NCBI GenBank assembly: GCA_030762935.1 | Contig: CM060899.1 | Span: 61,802,501-61,866,500, forward strand | Origin: Hymenopus coronatus | Taxonomy: Eukaryota; Arthropoda; Insecta; Mantodea; Hymenopodidae | Reading direction: 5' to 3' | DNA length: 64,000 nucleotides | Part shown: piece after piece, positions 54,106 through 64,000 of the stretch | How the letters are laid out: each line of letters opens with the position of its first letter | Numbering within the stretch: position 1 is the first letter of the stretch | The notes under the pieces: generated by a model | What the model saw: only the letters and a program-made list of their open reading frames with translations | Database searches by the model: none | What the model was told of the DNA's origin: nothing | Made by a program: the position numbers and the translations under genes

Positions 54106-54921
54106 AAATCTGATGTGCTCCATTCACATGACTTTCCCTACTTCTCATTAACAAATGATTGTTAAAAAGCTTAATATTCTATCTACTTCATGCTATCTAC
54201 TTCATTAGCAGATATACTTTCTCGTAAGTAGAAGGGAAACAATGGAATACTCTAGGGTAAAAGGATAGCAAAACATTTTATGAGCTGGTTGACATGTGGA
54301 TGAAATCCGTTTCTTTGCATTGCCAGAAGTTGTTGACAAATTCCCGTATGTAAAAAGTTGAAGTATTTTAAAACAGGAACCAATAACAAGGGATATCTAA
54401 AGAATGGTCAACTCCACGAAAAAAATATATGACATAAATTATATGTTTCAACAAGATCTGCATATCTTGTGTACTAGGTTTTTGTCTATCTCATACGGAT
54501 TACTAATTATGCAAAATTCAGCAAAAATCATCCAGAATAAAGCGGTCTTTAGAGGCTGTTCCCAGAAAATTCAAGATATATATTTCGTTTGCTATTAAAA
54601 TATCTTTAATATATGGCATTTTAATCAAAATCGTTACTGCCATTTTTGAGAAAATCAAAATTTTCTAAATTTTTTCCATGTAGAGGATAGTTGGGGGTGG
54701 GGGAATTTTCTTGAAATTCTTTGAGTCGTATGCTTGAGAGATACTGAGCTTAAATATCAAGTTTGGTATTTCACAGACTTTTCATTTTATAGCTATGCTG
54801 CCCAAATTCACACACAGGCGGTCGCAAAACATGTATTTCCGGTGAAATTTCAGTACCGAATTTTTAAATGCAATACAATAGCTTCTCTATACACTATGTT
54901 CATAGTACGTGTAGAAAAAGT
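54106..54921 (-). mobile_element. H repeat, minus strand, full length, joined to the previous one
   Basis: ATCTGATGTGCTCCATTCAC to GTGTAGAAAAAGTAA with no spacer after the previous head, a head-to-tail pair. Confidence 0.8.
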
Positions 54922-54963
54922 AATTATAAAGAGTAGTGAATGGCATATGAATAACAAGCTAAG

Positions 54964-55329
54964 ATGTTTTTAATCTGTGACGTAATGCAATTTAGTGCAA
55001 TAGGTAGTTATTGCTTTTCTGAGTATAAATCATTGATAGCGAGTGAAGCCGATGACTCTAAGGCTATGAAATTGCTGAAGCCCTTTCTTTATGGTATGCA
55101 GACTCGCAGCAAAAATGCGGAGGGTGGAAAAACATATTTCCATTATGCGTTCCCGGTTTATTGCTGCCATAACGTTCACAAATGGCATGACGGTAGATGC
55201 TGGGCAGGAGAGTTAATGACATTAGAAACGCCAATGATTTATGGTAATGAGTTTAGCACGAGAAGGGAACTGAACGCTCAATATGCTAACATCGTTCTTG
55301 CATTGCTTTCAAGCTTGTATAGCCTTTAG
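54964..55329 (+). CDS. Unrecognised 121-codon open frame
   Basis: An open frame (MFLICDVMQFSAIG at the start, ending VLALLSSLYSL) in a 480-bp unique island between two H copies. Unlike the repeat-borne frames it has a balanced amino-acid make-up with several Trp/His/Cys (NVHKWHDGRCWAGEL) and few low-complexity runs. No family recognised, no signal peptide or membrane span certain, no splice sites or promoter assigned. It could be an exon, a remnant of an unknown element, or chance. Confidence 0.25.
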   Translation: MFLICDVMQFSAIGSYCFSEYKSLIASEADDSKAMKLLKPFLYGMQTRSKNAEGGKTYFHYAFPVYCCHNVHKWHDGRCWAGELMTLETPMIYGNEFSTRRELNAQYANIVLALLSSLYSL

Positions 55330-55406
55330 GTTTGATTTAGTAGCATGTTTTGTGGAATATAAACTTACAGTGCATCTCATCAAGTAATTTAGGGCTAATT
55401 CTTTTT

Positions 55407-55525
55407 TACTTTCTCTACACGTACTATGTACATAGTGTATAGAAAAGGTATTGCACTCCATCAAAAAATTCGATACCGCGATTTTACCGGAAATATATGT
55501 TTTAGGGTCCCCTGTATATAAAAAA
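55407..55525 (+). mobile_element. H repeat head, outer copy of a nest
   Basis: ACTTTCTCTACACGTACTAT to the A-run after CCCTGTATAT. Remainder at 56394-57098. Confidence 0.8.
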
Positions 55526-56392
55526 ATCAGATGTGCTCCATTCACATGACTTTCTCTACATCTCTACAAAAAATATTATTAAAAAGCTTTTGCTTCTATT
55601 TACTTCATGCTGATCGAGAAAAAATTAGCAGATATAGTCTCATTACTTGCTTCCTTGAAAGTAGAAACGAAATAAGGGAGTACCATAGGTTAAAGTGATA
55701 GTCAAAAACTAGTTGCTATGTGACTGAAGTTCCTTTGTTTGTATGGACGCGAGTTGATAAATTCCTGTATGAGAAAAGTTAAGTTTTTCACAGCTGAAAT
55801 CAAAAACAAATAATATCTCAAAAACGATCAACTCCACGAAAAAAATGTATATAACACAAATTGTGTGTTTTAAAGTGCCCTACATTTGTTGTGTGGTGAG
55901 TTTTTGTCCATCTCTTACGGTTTAGCAGTTATACAAAACTCCGTAAAATTCACTCAGAATAAAACATCTTCAGAGGCTATTCCCAGAAAATTCAAAATAT
56001 ACATTTTATTTGTGAGGTAAATATCTTTAATATACGATATTTTAACCAAAATCGTTAGAACCATATTTTAGAAAATCAAAATTTTCGAAAAAAGTTCCAT
56101 GTAAAGGGTAGTTTGGGGTGGGGGGATTTCTCTCAAAATCTTCATGTCGCATCCCTGGAAGAATCTAAACTTAAATACCAAGTTTGGTATTTTACCGACT
56201 TTTCGTTTTTGAGTTATCGTGTTCACAGACACACGGACACACACACACAGGGACCTTTTTCTGAAAATACTTTTTTTGGATACAGGGGACCCTAACACAT
56301 ATATTTCCGGTGAAATCTCGGTATCGAATTTTTTGCTGGAGTGCAATACTTTCTCTATACACTATGTACATAGTACGTGTAAGGAAAGTAAA
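55526..56392 (-). mobile_element. H repeat, minus strand, full length, inserted
   Basis: ATCAGATGTGCTCCATTCAC to GTGTAAGGAAAGTAAAAA, in the A-run of the outer plus copy. The palindrome is at about 56174. Confidence 0.85.
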
Positions 56393-56393
56393 A

Positions 56394-57098
56394 AGTATTT
56401 TCAGAAAAATGTCTGTGTGTCCGTATGTCTGTGAACACGATAACTCAAAAACGAAAAGTCGCTAAAATACCAAACTTGGTATTTAAGTTTAGTATCTTCC
56501 AGGGATGCAACACGAAGATTTTGAGAAAAATCTCCCACTCCAAACTACCCTTTACATGGAATTATTTCGAAAATTTTGATTTTCTAAACAATGGCTGTAA
56601 TGATTTTGATTCAAATATCGTATATTAAAGATATTTGCCTGACAAATAAAATGTATATTTTGAATTTTCTGAAAATAGCCTCTGAAGACTGTTTTATTCA
56701 GAGTGAATTTTACAGAATTTTGCATAACTGCTAAACCGTAAGAAATGGACAAAAACATATTACACAAAAAATTTAGAGCAAATTAAAACACACAATTTAT
56801 GTTGTATAATTTTTTCGTGGAGCTAATCCTTGTTTTTGGTTTCAGCTTTGAAAAACTTTGAATTTGTCAACTCCTGTCCATATAAACAAAGGAACTTCAT
56901 TCACATAGCAACTAGCTTTTGACTATCACTTTAACCTATGGTATTCCCTTATTTCGTTTCTTCTTACAAGGAGGCAATTAATAAGACTATTTCTGCTAAT
57001 TTTTTCTCGATTAGCATGAAGTAAATAGAAGCATAAGCTTTTTAAGAATAATTTGTTGCAGAGATGTAGAGAAAGTCATGTGAATGGAAGACATAAGG
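56394..57098 (+). mobile_element. H repeat remainder of the outer copy
   Basis: AGTATTTTCAGAAAAATGTC picks up exactly where 55525 stopped. The palindrome is at about 56467. Ends GGAAGACATAAGG. Confidence 0.85.
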
Positions 57099-57101
57099 TT
57101 T

Positions 57102-57251
57102 TTTACTTCTCTACTTAGTACATGGTCTATGGGTGTAATAAGTATTGCATTCCAACCAAAAATTCTATTCTGAGATTTCACCGGAAATATTGTTTTTAGG
57201 GTTTCCTGTATCCAAAAAGGAAGCATTCTTAAAAAAACTTTTGTGATGAAA
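57102..57251 (+). mobile_element. H repeat head, cut by mariner
   Basis: ACTTCTCTACTTAGTACATG, an altered hairpin, through CTGTATCCAAAAAGGAAGCA, then the mariner-derived element. Confidence 0.65.
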
Positions 57252-57253
57252 TA

Positions 57254-57843
57254 CGAGGGCCTTTTTTTCAACCTCCGATAGGTTATAAATAAAAGACAAG
57301 TTCATAGAAAACAATTGTTTTATTACTAAAAAGTTTGTACACTTATGGTTACTTTTCAACGAAATCATCGAGACATTTATCGTACCTGTACACAAGCTTT
57401 GCAATACCCGCTTCAAAAAATGTTGCTGCCAATGATTTCAAATGAACATTGATGTTGTTTTGAAGATCTTCGTACTTTACGACGTTTGCGGAGAGCCATT
57501 CAAAAACAAACGAAGAGGAATGCTGACTTCAGGAATTGTGTTGATCCATGATAACGCTCGTCCTCACACTGCTGGCACAACCCATCGGCTCCTTGAAGAA
57601 TTTCAATGGGACATTTTCGATCATCCGCCGTACAGTCCTGACCTGGCACCCAGCGACTTTCACTATTTCCCTGAACTGAAGACGTGGCTAGGAGGGCAGC
57701 ACTTTCTAACCAACGAAGATCTTCAAAACAACATCAATGCACATTTGAAATCTTTGGCGGCAACATATTTTGAAGCGGGTATTGCAAAGCTTGTGCACAG
57801 GTACGATAAATGTCTCAATCTTTTCGGTGATTATGTTGAAAAT
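57254..57843 (+). mobile_element. Second mariner-derived element with inverted arm, 3' truncated
   Basis: TA-CGAGGGCC start, then the inverted 3' arm, then the same junction as in 7696-8400 (GATCTTCGTACTTTAC, CATTCAAAAACAAACGAAG). The coding part is open for 157 codons from 57442: IHDNARPHTA, DHPPYSPDLAPSDFHYFP, AGIAKLVHRYDKCLNLFGDY, then it runs into H-type sequence at about 57843, so the right terminus is lost. The first catalytic Asp is absent, so it is not an active enzyme. Confidence 0.85.
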
Positions 57844-58130
57844 GACACACACATACACACACGCATTGACTTGTTTATTTCGTTCATCTGTCTTTTGTTT
57901 TACTCCTGGTCGTGAAGAGGGAAAACCGAATCGCAGTTGTCTCACATAGCCACCAGTTAAAATATTTGACTATCGCTTTAGCCAGGTACATTAACTTATT
58001 TCCCTTCTACTTAAAAGGAACTAATAAAACCATTTCTGCAAATACTTCTATACCACGAATTAGGTAAAGAAATAATATATTCTAACAATATTTTGTAGAG
58101 AAAGACGTGTGAAAGAAACACGTCAGAATT
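57844..58130 (+). mobile_element. H repeat tail, divergent
   Basis: CACACATACACACACGC run, then TTTTACTCCTGGTCGTGAAG, TTCCCTTCTACTTAAAAGGA, and an end AAACACGTCAGAATTTT with an altered hairpin. Confidence 0.55.
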
Positions 58131-58530
58131 TTCGACCAAAATTAACAAATACGAAATAAAATTTCTAATAACTTTAACAAAGTAATGAAATATACATGTT
58201 TCCATAAACTATTTGAAGGAAATCTAAAATATATCCAGTTGTATTTGGTAAGTTTGTGAAACAAGTTTAATATTTGTTATTTGCTTAATGACAGTCTATG
58301 CACGCCTAGGGTTCTTTACCATGGTTTAAAGGACGAAAATGTAACCATATGGCCGACAAGAACGGGCGGGGAGTTTACACGTAACGAACGTGTCACAAGA
58401 AGGTCCAGGTCGCGTGGGCGACTGGCTAACGTGATATTGTAACCCTGACTTCGCTTCCCGTCAAGATGCGAGTGGAGTTCCATACTCTTCTCACCTACTA
58501 CCTATTGTACGGGAAGTAAAACGACTATCA
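58131..58530. other. Unique spacer
   Basis: AT-rich left half, GC-richer right half (58350-58500). No gene recognised. Confidence 0.35.
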
Positions 58531-58533
58531 TTA

Positions 58534-58852
58534 CTTCCTCTACACATATTATATACATAGAGAAGGTATTGTGATGCATCCAAAAATTCGATACCGAAAT
58601 TTCACCGGAAATACATATTTTGGGTCCCCCTGAATAAAAAAAAAACATTTCTGGAAAAAGGTCCATGTGTGTGTCTGTGGACAGCATAGCTCAAAAACGG
58701 CAACACCGTTAAATACCAAACTTGGTATTTAAGTTTAGTATCCTTCAGGGATACGATATGAAGATTTTGGGTAAAATCCCCCACCCCAAACTACCCTTTA
58801 CGTGGAAAAAATTTAACAAATTTTAATTTTCTCAAAAATGGCTCAAACGATT
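58534..58852 (+). mobile_element. H repeat, 5' part
   Basis: ACTTCCTCTACACATATTAT with a shortened hairpin. The palindrome is at about 58714. Body to GGCTCAAACGATTC, then SINE-C. Confidence 0.75.
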
Positions 58853-59082
58853 CTTTTTAACGTACTTTAACAAGGTTGATCATATCGGACGAGGAATGAA
58901 ATTGGTGAAATGAAGCTTAAATGATCTCGGGGTCCAAAGAGCTTAAAGTTACTCGACATTCTTCTTCTCAGGATAAGGGAAATCCCGAAAAAAATTATCC
59001 GAGTAACTCAACCTAAACGAGATTCGAATACCCAACGCATGTGCGGCAGACATGCTAGCACCACACTACCCAAGCGGAATTT
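58853..59082 (-). mobile_element. SINE-C, third copy
   Basis: Body TTAACAAGGTTGATCATATC ... head with damaged B box (reverse of GAGATTCGAATACCC) and A box region (reverse of CACTACCCAAGCGG). The right-hand H piece overlaps in content with the left one, so this is not a simple insertion with short duplication. Confidence 0.7.
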
Positions 59083-59084
59083 TG

Positions 59085-59278
59085 GGGAAAATCCGCCCCC
59101 CCCCAAAACTGCTTTTTACATGGAAACTTTTTCGAACATTTTTATTTTCTCAAAAATGGATCTAACGACCTTTATTAAAATCTCTTATATTAAAGATATT
59201 TACATGCCAAATAAAACGTATATCTTGAATTTTCTGGGAATAGCCTCTGAAGAAGCTCTTTATGCTGGATGGTTTTAT
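59085..59278 (+). mobile_element. H repeat internal fragment
   Basis: AATTTTGGGGAAAATCCGCC to AGCCTCTGAAG. Confidence 0.65.
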
Positions 59279-60078
59279 AAATTTGATACCGAGATTTCAC
59301 ATAAAACACACGTTTTATGGTCACTGTATCCAAAAAAAGGATTTTTAGAAAAAGGTCCAAGTGTGTGTGTTTGTGCCGTGAACACGATTTTTTTTATCAA
59401 AAATAAAAAGTCGGTAAAATATCAAACTTGGTATTTAAGTTTAGTATCTTGCAAGGATGCGACATGAAGATTTTCAAGAAAATCCTCTCACCCCCAAATA
59501 CCCTTTACATAGAACTTTTTTAGAAAAATTTGATTTTCTCAAAAATGATTCTTAAGGATTTTGATTAAAATATCGTATATTAAAGATATTTACGTCACAG
59601 ATAATATGTATATCTTGAATTTTCTGGGAATAGCCTCTGAAGTCTAGTTTGTTCTGGATGAATTTTACGGAATTTTACATAACTGCTAAACTGTAAGAGA
59701 TGGGGGGAAAAAACTTACCATACAATAAATGTAGAGCACATTAAAACACAAAATTTATGTTATATACTTTTTTTCGTGGAGTTGATCGTCTTTGAGATAC
59801 TCCTAGTTTTTGGTTTCAGCTTTAAAAAACTTATACGTTTCTCACACAGGAATTTGTCAACTCCTGTCCATATAAACAAAGGAACTTCAGTCACATAGCA
59901 ACCAGCTTTTGGCTATCATCTGTACCTATGATACTGCTACTTATAAGGAAGCAAGCAATATGACTGCTTCCGCTAATTTTTTTCTGAATTAGCATTAAGT
60001 AAATAAAACCATTAGCTTTTTAACAATAATTTATTGCAGAAATGTAGAGAAAGTCATGTGAAACACATCACATTTTTT
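59279..60078 (+). mobile_element. H repeat, head hairpin missing
   Basis: TTTGATACCGAGATTTCACA onward, palindrome damaged (ATATCAAACTTGGTATT), tail GAAACACATCACATTTTTT. Confidence 0.75.
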
Positions 60079-60120
60079 GTGGTTACTTTCCTTGATGTAC
60101 TGAAGAACTCGGGTGTTAGA
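60079..60120. other. Short leader before the 100-bp array
   Basis: GTGGTTACTTTCCTTGATGT and CTGAAGAACTCGGGTG, not part of the repeat unit or of H. Confidence 0.4.
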
Positions 60121-60818
60121 TGTTTCATCCTTCACTTCTGTATTTATTCATTTGGGATCTCAACTTCTTGTGGGCAGAGTATAGCGAGTTTCTTAAGCAG
60201 AGGGGTGAGGTTATGTTAGATGTTTCATCCTTCACTTCTGTATTTATTCATTTGGGATCTCAACTTCTTGTGGGCAGAGTATAGCGAATTTCTTAAGCAG
60301 AGGGGTGAGGTTATGTTAGATGCTTCATCCTTCACTTCTGTATTTATTCATTTGGGATCTCAACTTCTTGTGGGCAGAGTATAGCGAGTTTCTTAAGCAG
60401 AGGGGTGAGGTTATGTTAGATGCTTCATCCTTCACTTCTGTATTTATTCATTTGGGATCTCAACTTCTTGTGGGCAGAGTATAGCGAGTTTCTTAAGCAG
60501 AGGGGTGAGGTTATGTTAGATGCTTCATCCTTCACTTCTGTATTTATTCATTTGGGATCTCAACTTCTTGTGGGCAGAGTATAGCGAGTTTCTTAAGCAG
60601 AGGGGTGAGGTTATGTTAGATGCTTCATCCTTCACTTCTGTATTTATTCATTTGGGATCTCAACTTCTTGTGGGCAGAGTATAGCGAGTTTCTTAAGCAG
60701 AGGGGTGAGGTTATGTTACATGTTTCATCCTTCACTTCTGTATTTATTCATTTGGGATCTCAACTTCCTGTGGGCAGAGTATAGCGAGTTTCTTAAGCAG
60801 AGGGGTGAGGTTATGTTA
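60121..60818 (+). repeat. Minisatellite, seven 100-bp units
   Basis: Units start TGYTTCATCCTTCACTTCTG at 60121, 60221, 60321, 60421, 60521, 60621 and 60721. Every interval is exactly 100 bp. Differences are single bases (T/C at unit position 3, GCGAA for GCGAG in unit 2, TTCCTG for TTCTTG in unit 7). Each unit ends GAGGTTATGTTA. Almost no divergence means recent expansion or ongoing homogenisation. It lies between two H copies of opposite orientation. Confidence 0.95.
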
Positions 60819-61410
60819 TTTCTCATACTATTTTAAGGAATATCTCGAAAACAGTGAACTCCAGAAAAAAATGTATACAAAATAAATTGTGTGATTTAAT
60901 GAGATCTACATTTTTGTTGTTGGTAAGTTTTTGTCTATCTCTTACGGTTTATCCGCTATTAAAAATCTCACAAAATTCATTCAGATTAAAGATGTCTTCA
61001 GAAGCTATTCCAAGAAAATACAAGATGTAATTTTTACATATAAATATCTTTAATCAAAATCGTTAGAGGCATTTTTGAGAAACTCAAAATTTTCGAAACT
61101 TTTTCCATGTAAAGGGTAGTTAGAGGTGCGGGATTTTCTTGAAAATCTTCGGTCGCATCCCTGGTAGATACTGAACTTAAATACCAAGTGTGGTATTTTA
61201 CCGATTTTTCGTTTATGAGTTATCGTATTCTCAGACACACGGAGACACATACGCACACACATATACGGTCCTTTTTTCTAAAAATGATTTTTGGGGGTAC
61301 AGGGGACCCTAAGACATCTATTTCCGGTGAAATATCGCTATCGAATTTTTGGGTGCAATACAATACCTTCTCTATACACTATACACATAGTACGTGTAGA
61401 GAAAGTAAAA
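60819..61410 (-). mobile_element. H repeat, minus strand, tail end missing
   Basis: TTTCTCATACTATTTTAAGG to GTGTAGAGAAAGTAAAAA. Palindrome variant AATACCAA-GT-GTGGTATT at about 61180. Confidence 0.75.
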
Positions 61411-62479
61411 AGTTATGTCAATGTGACTGACTGCTAGTTAGAGATTTCGATAACTTACCATTTGGAGTATTTGTAACTTGTTATAAAGGAGGTAAAACTT
61501 TGGGCACAATTGGATCTCTTCTAATTTTGTCTGCGGTGATTAGAGCAATTACGGTTTTGCCATCATAGTATTAATTCCAAGAACGTCCTCGTTATAAAAA
61601 TAGCAGCAATTATTGTTAATCACGCAGAAACATTGCCTAGTTTTTGTTGCGTAGTTTTCTAGCCAACTCCAATTTTCCTCAAATATGCTTCAAGTTTCTC
61701 ATGGAAGAACACGCCACGTGGCGGACAAATAGTAAAACAAAAGTAACACGCCGTCGTATTTACATTATGGGTGGCCAAGAAAGTGAATCAGTTTTATAAA
61801 TGGCAGCTTTACGTTTAGATTTGAGCATGTTATTACGCAGATCTCGGGTTATAGGTTATGTCTACGAATAAACTAAACCAAGTTATTTTATTAATCCTTT
61901 GTTCAGACACAGCTTCCTGTATACTTACTACACTCAAAAAGTTTCCGGAATGTGTAAATAACACAGAATAATGTTACCATAAGCTAATTTACACAACATT
62001 TCCTTCCAAACAGTTTCCTTCTGCTACCGCGTGTAAAGAGACTGGAACCATTTTCAGATGCGAATTGCAGATTTCAGTTCAATTTTAGACTGAGCCTTTC
62101 CTATTGCTTACCGAGACAATATGGATATGGGACAGGATATCTAGGTTTCGAGATTTTTTAGAGGTTATGTTACGTTAGCTTAGGTTAGGTGTATGTAAAT
62201 GAATTGGATCGAAATAAGAGGTAAACATGGATGCGAAATTCAGTCTTCCGTGCGTTCGTCTGCTTGCGCATGCGCAGCCATGGTGGTCAATCGACCAATA
62301 GTAGAGTTCAAATCTAAAACTGAACTAGAATCTGCTATGTCGTTTTTCAAATGACTATCTTAGTGCCCTTCTATATACGTACATTAATTGGTGGATTCCA
62401 AAATTGGTGGTCAGTTTTTGGCGATTTATAGCTAAGGTGTTTAATGTGTTGTCCTGTACAGTACGCATACTATTAATAA
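61411..62479. other. Long unique spacer
   Basis: About 1.07 kb with no frame over 60 codons and no tRNA boxes. A short TTACGTTAGCTTAGGTTAGG motif lies at about 62170. It is the largest stretch free of recognised repeats besides 12736-13658. Confidence 0.45.
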
Positions 62480-63294
62480 AAATCTGATGTATTCCATTCA
62501 CATAACTTTCTCTACATCTTTGCAACACATTATTCTTAAAAAGCTTATACTTCTATATACTGCATGCTAATCAGAAAAAAGTAGAAGCGAAATAACGGAG
62601 AACCATAGGTTAAAGTAATAGTCAAAAGCTGGTTGCTATGTCATTGAAGTTCCTTTGTTTGTATGGACAGGAGTTGACAAATTCCTCTTTGAGAAAAACA
62701 TGTTTTTCAAAGCTGAAACCAAAAAGAAGGAATATCTCAAAAATGATCAGATCCACGAAAAAAAAATGCATATAACATAAATTGTGTGTTTTAACGTGCT
62801 CTACGCTTTTTGTGTGTTAGTTTTTTGTTCCATCTCTTACGATTTAGCAGTTATGCAATATTCCGTAAAATTCATCCAGTATAGTTCTACAGGGGCTATT
62901 CCAAGAACATTCAACATATACATTTTATTTATCAGGTAAATATCTTTAATATACGGCATTTTTATCAAAATCATTAGTCATTTTTAAGAAAATAAACAAT
63001 TTCGAAAAAAGTTCCATGTAAACCATAGTTTGGGGTGGGGGGATTTTTCTCAAAATCTTCGTGTCGCATCCCTGGAAGATACTAAACTTAAATACCAAGT
63101 TTGGTATTTTGCCGACTTTTCGTTTTTGAGTTATCGTGGACACACACACACACACGGACCTTTTTCCGTAAATGATTTGTTTTAGATACGGGACCCTAAA
63201 ACATATATTTCCGGTGAAATCTCGGTATCGAATTTTTGGGTGGAGCGCACTACCTTCTCTATACACTATGTACATAGTACGTATAGAGAAGTAA
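62480..63294 (-). mobile_element. H repeat, minus strand, full length
   Basis: AATCTGATGTATTCCATTCA to GTATAGAGAAGTAAAAA. The palindrome is at about 63089. Confidence 0.8.
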
Positions 63295-63295
63295 A

Positions 63296-63698
63296 AATCT
63301 GATGTGTTTCCTAGTCTAACAAATTATTGTTAAAAAGCTTATTCTTCTATCTACTTCATGCTAACGCAGAAATTGTCTTATTACGTGCTTCCTTGTAAGT
63401 AATAGGTAAATAATGGAATACATTAGGCTAAAACGACGGTAAAATCTTTCAAAAGCTGGTCGCCATGCATTAGAAACCCGTTTAACAAGAAATATCTAAG
63501 AAATGGTCAACTCCACGAAAAAACGTATATGACACTAACTGTGTCTTTTAACGAGAACTACACTTTTGTATAATAAGTTTTTGTTTATCTCTTACGGATT
63601 AACAGTTACGCAAAATTCATTCAAAATAAAGAGGTCATTAGAGCCTATTCCTAAAAATTCAAAATATACATTTTATTTGCAATTTAAACATCTTTATG
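63296..63698 (-). mobile_element. H repeat, minus strand, joined to the previous copy, split by SINE-E
   Basis: ATCTGATGTGTTTCCTAGTC to AACATCTTTATG. Head-to-tail with the copy before it. Resumes at 63951. Confidence 0.7.
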
Positions 63699-63950
63699 AT
63701 TGCCTACGTGGTCGAGTGGTCAGCGAGCTGACTTCTCACCCAGCGGTCCCGGGTTCGTTTCCCGGCTAGGGCGGGGAATTTTTCTTTAACCAGAATTATA
63801 CCCTATCCCCCATAGAGTCTAGAAGCATAAATGTGAGAGTGCATGTAATACAAAGTTTATTAACCTAATATTCTGAACCTACAATTTCAAAAGTCAAAGC
63901 CCCTGATATAACCATTGAAGTTAAAGGGGATATACAAATGAAACAATAAA
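63699..63950 (+). mobile_element. SINE-E with tRNA-Glu-like head
   Basis: GCCTACGTGGTCGAGTGGTC (A box), CTTCTCACCCAG anticodon region with CTC as in tRNA-Glu, CCCGGGTTCGTTTCCCGG (B box). The acceptor ends (GCCTACG and CTAGGGC) pair poorly, so it is a SINE head and not a tRNA gene. A 170-bp body ends CAATAAAAA. Flanks ATCTTTATG and ATCTTTAATG look like an imperfect target duplication. Confidence 0.75.
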
Positions 63951-64000
63951 AAATCTTTAATGTACGGTATTTTAATCTAAATCGAGACAGTCATTTTTGA
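63951..64000 (-). mobile_element. H repeat, continuation, cut by window end
   Basis: AATCTTTAATGTACGGTATT to GTCATTTTTGA continues the copy split by SINE-E. Confidence 0.75.

Noticed and set aside
55407..56392. A separate transposon with 120-bp TIRs (head + minus copy)
   Set aside because: The plus copy resumes at 56394 exactly where its head stopped, so it is a nested insertion and not a distinct TIR element.
60121..60818. CRISPR array
   Set aside because: The whole 100-bp unit repeats with no variable spacers. The genome is eukaryotic.
62150..62200. Telomeric TTAGG repeat
   Set aside because: Only two or three irregular TTAGG-like units are present, far from a telomeric array.
63699..63775. 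Functional tRNA-Glu gene
   Set aside because: A and B boxes and the anticodon region are good, but the acceptor stem does not pair and the sequence continues into a SINE body with an A tail and flanking duplication.

Overview
The window is AT-rich, repeat-saturated eukaryotic DNA, most likely from an arthropod with a large genome. The evidence is several tRNA-headed SINE families, mariner transposase remnants, a non-LTR retrotransposon, a retrocopy of an insect-type tyrosine-recombinase-like gene, hAT-like miniature ends and long dinucleotide runs. I see no intact host gene, no functional tRNA or rRNA gene and no CRISPR array. Almost every open frame of 60-130 codons lies inside repeats and is accidental. 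Coordinates of repeat edges are read by eye and are good to about 5-20 bases.

One family, called here the H repeat, fills well over half of the window in roughly 60 full and partial copies on both strands. A full copy is about 0.76-0.88 kb. Read in its + direction it has: a head that starts ACTTTCTCTACA and folds on itself; an A-run; a GT-rich variable stretch; a conserved palindrome AATACCAA-2-TTGGTATT; about 500 bp of non-coding AT-rich sequence; an inverted copy of ACTTTCTCTACA about 30 bp from the other end; and a small terminal hairpin (ATGTG-7-CACAT) ending CAGATTTTT. Copies sit in T-runs without a clear target duplication and often land in other H copies. This is the layout of non-autonomous Helentron-type elements (HINE/DINE-1-like), which is an inference.

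Layout. 1-6135: H copies and a SINE. 6136-8478: divergent H units with an 83/84-bp minisatellite and an inverted mariner derivative. 8479-16672: H copies with unique spacers and a broken tyrosine-recombinase-like retrocopy at about 12.0-12.7 kb. 16673-24325: mariner and hAT remnants, SINEs, H copies. 24326-29175: a triple nest, a 5'-truncated LINE inside an H copy inside another H copy. 29176-35378: nested SINEs, H copies and a mariner end. 35381-42937: H copies, two inverted-repeat elements, nested SINEs and a tRNA-bearing palindrome. 42938-50000: H copies, a GC-rich retroposed block with a 13-bp target duplication, a second LINE tail split by an H copy, and a 0.7-kb TIR element. 50001-60078: H-in-H nests, the second mariner derivative and a 121-codon unexplained frame. 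60121-60818: seven exact 100-bp repeats. 60819-64000: H copies, a long spacer and a tRNA-Glu-like SINE.

The elements do not form a pathway. They record layered transposition, and the nests give a relative order: H copies were active before and after the LINE, the SINEs are younger than their H hosts, and the mariner derivative landed in an H-type unit.
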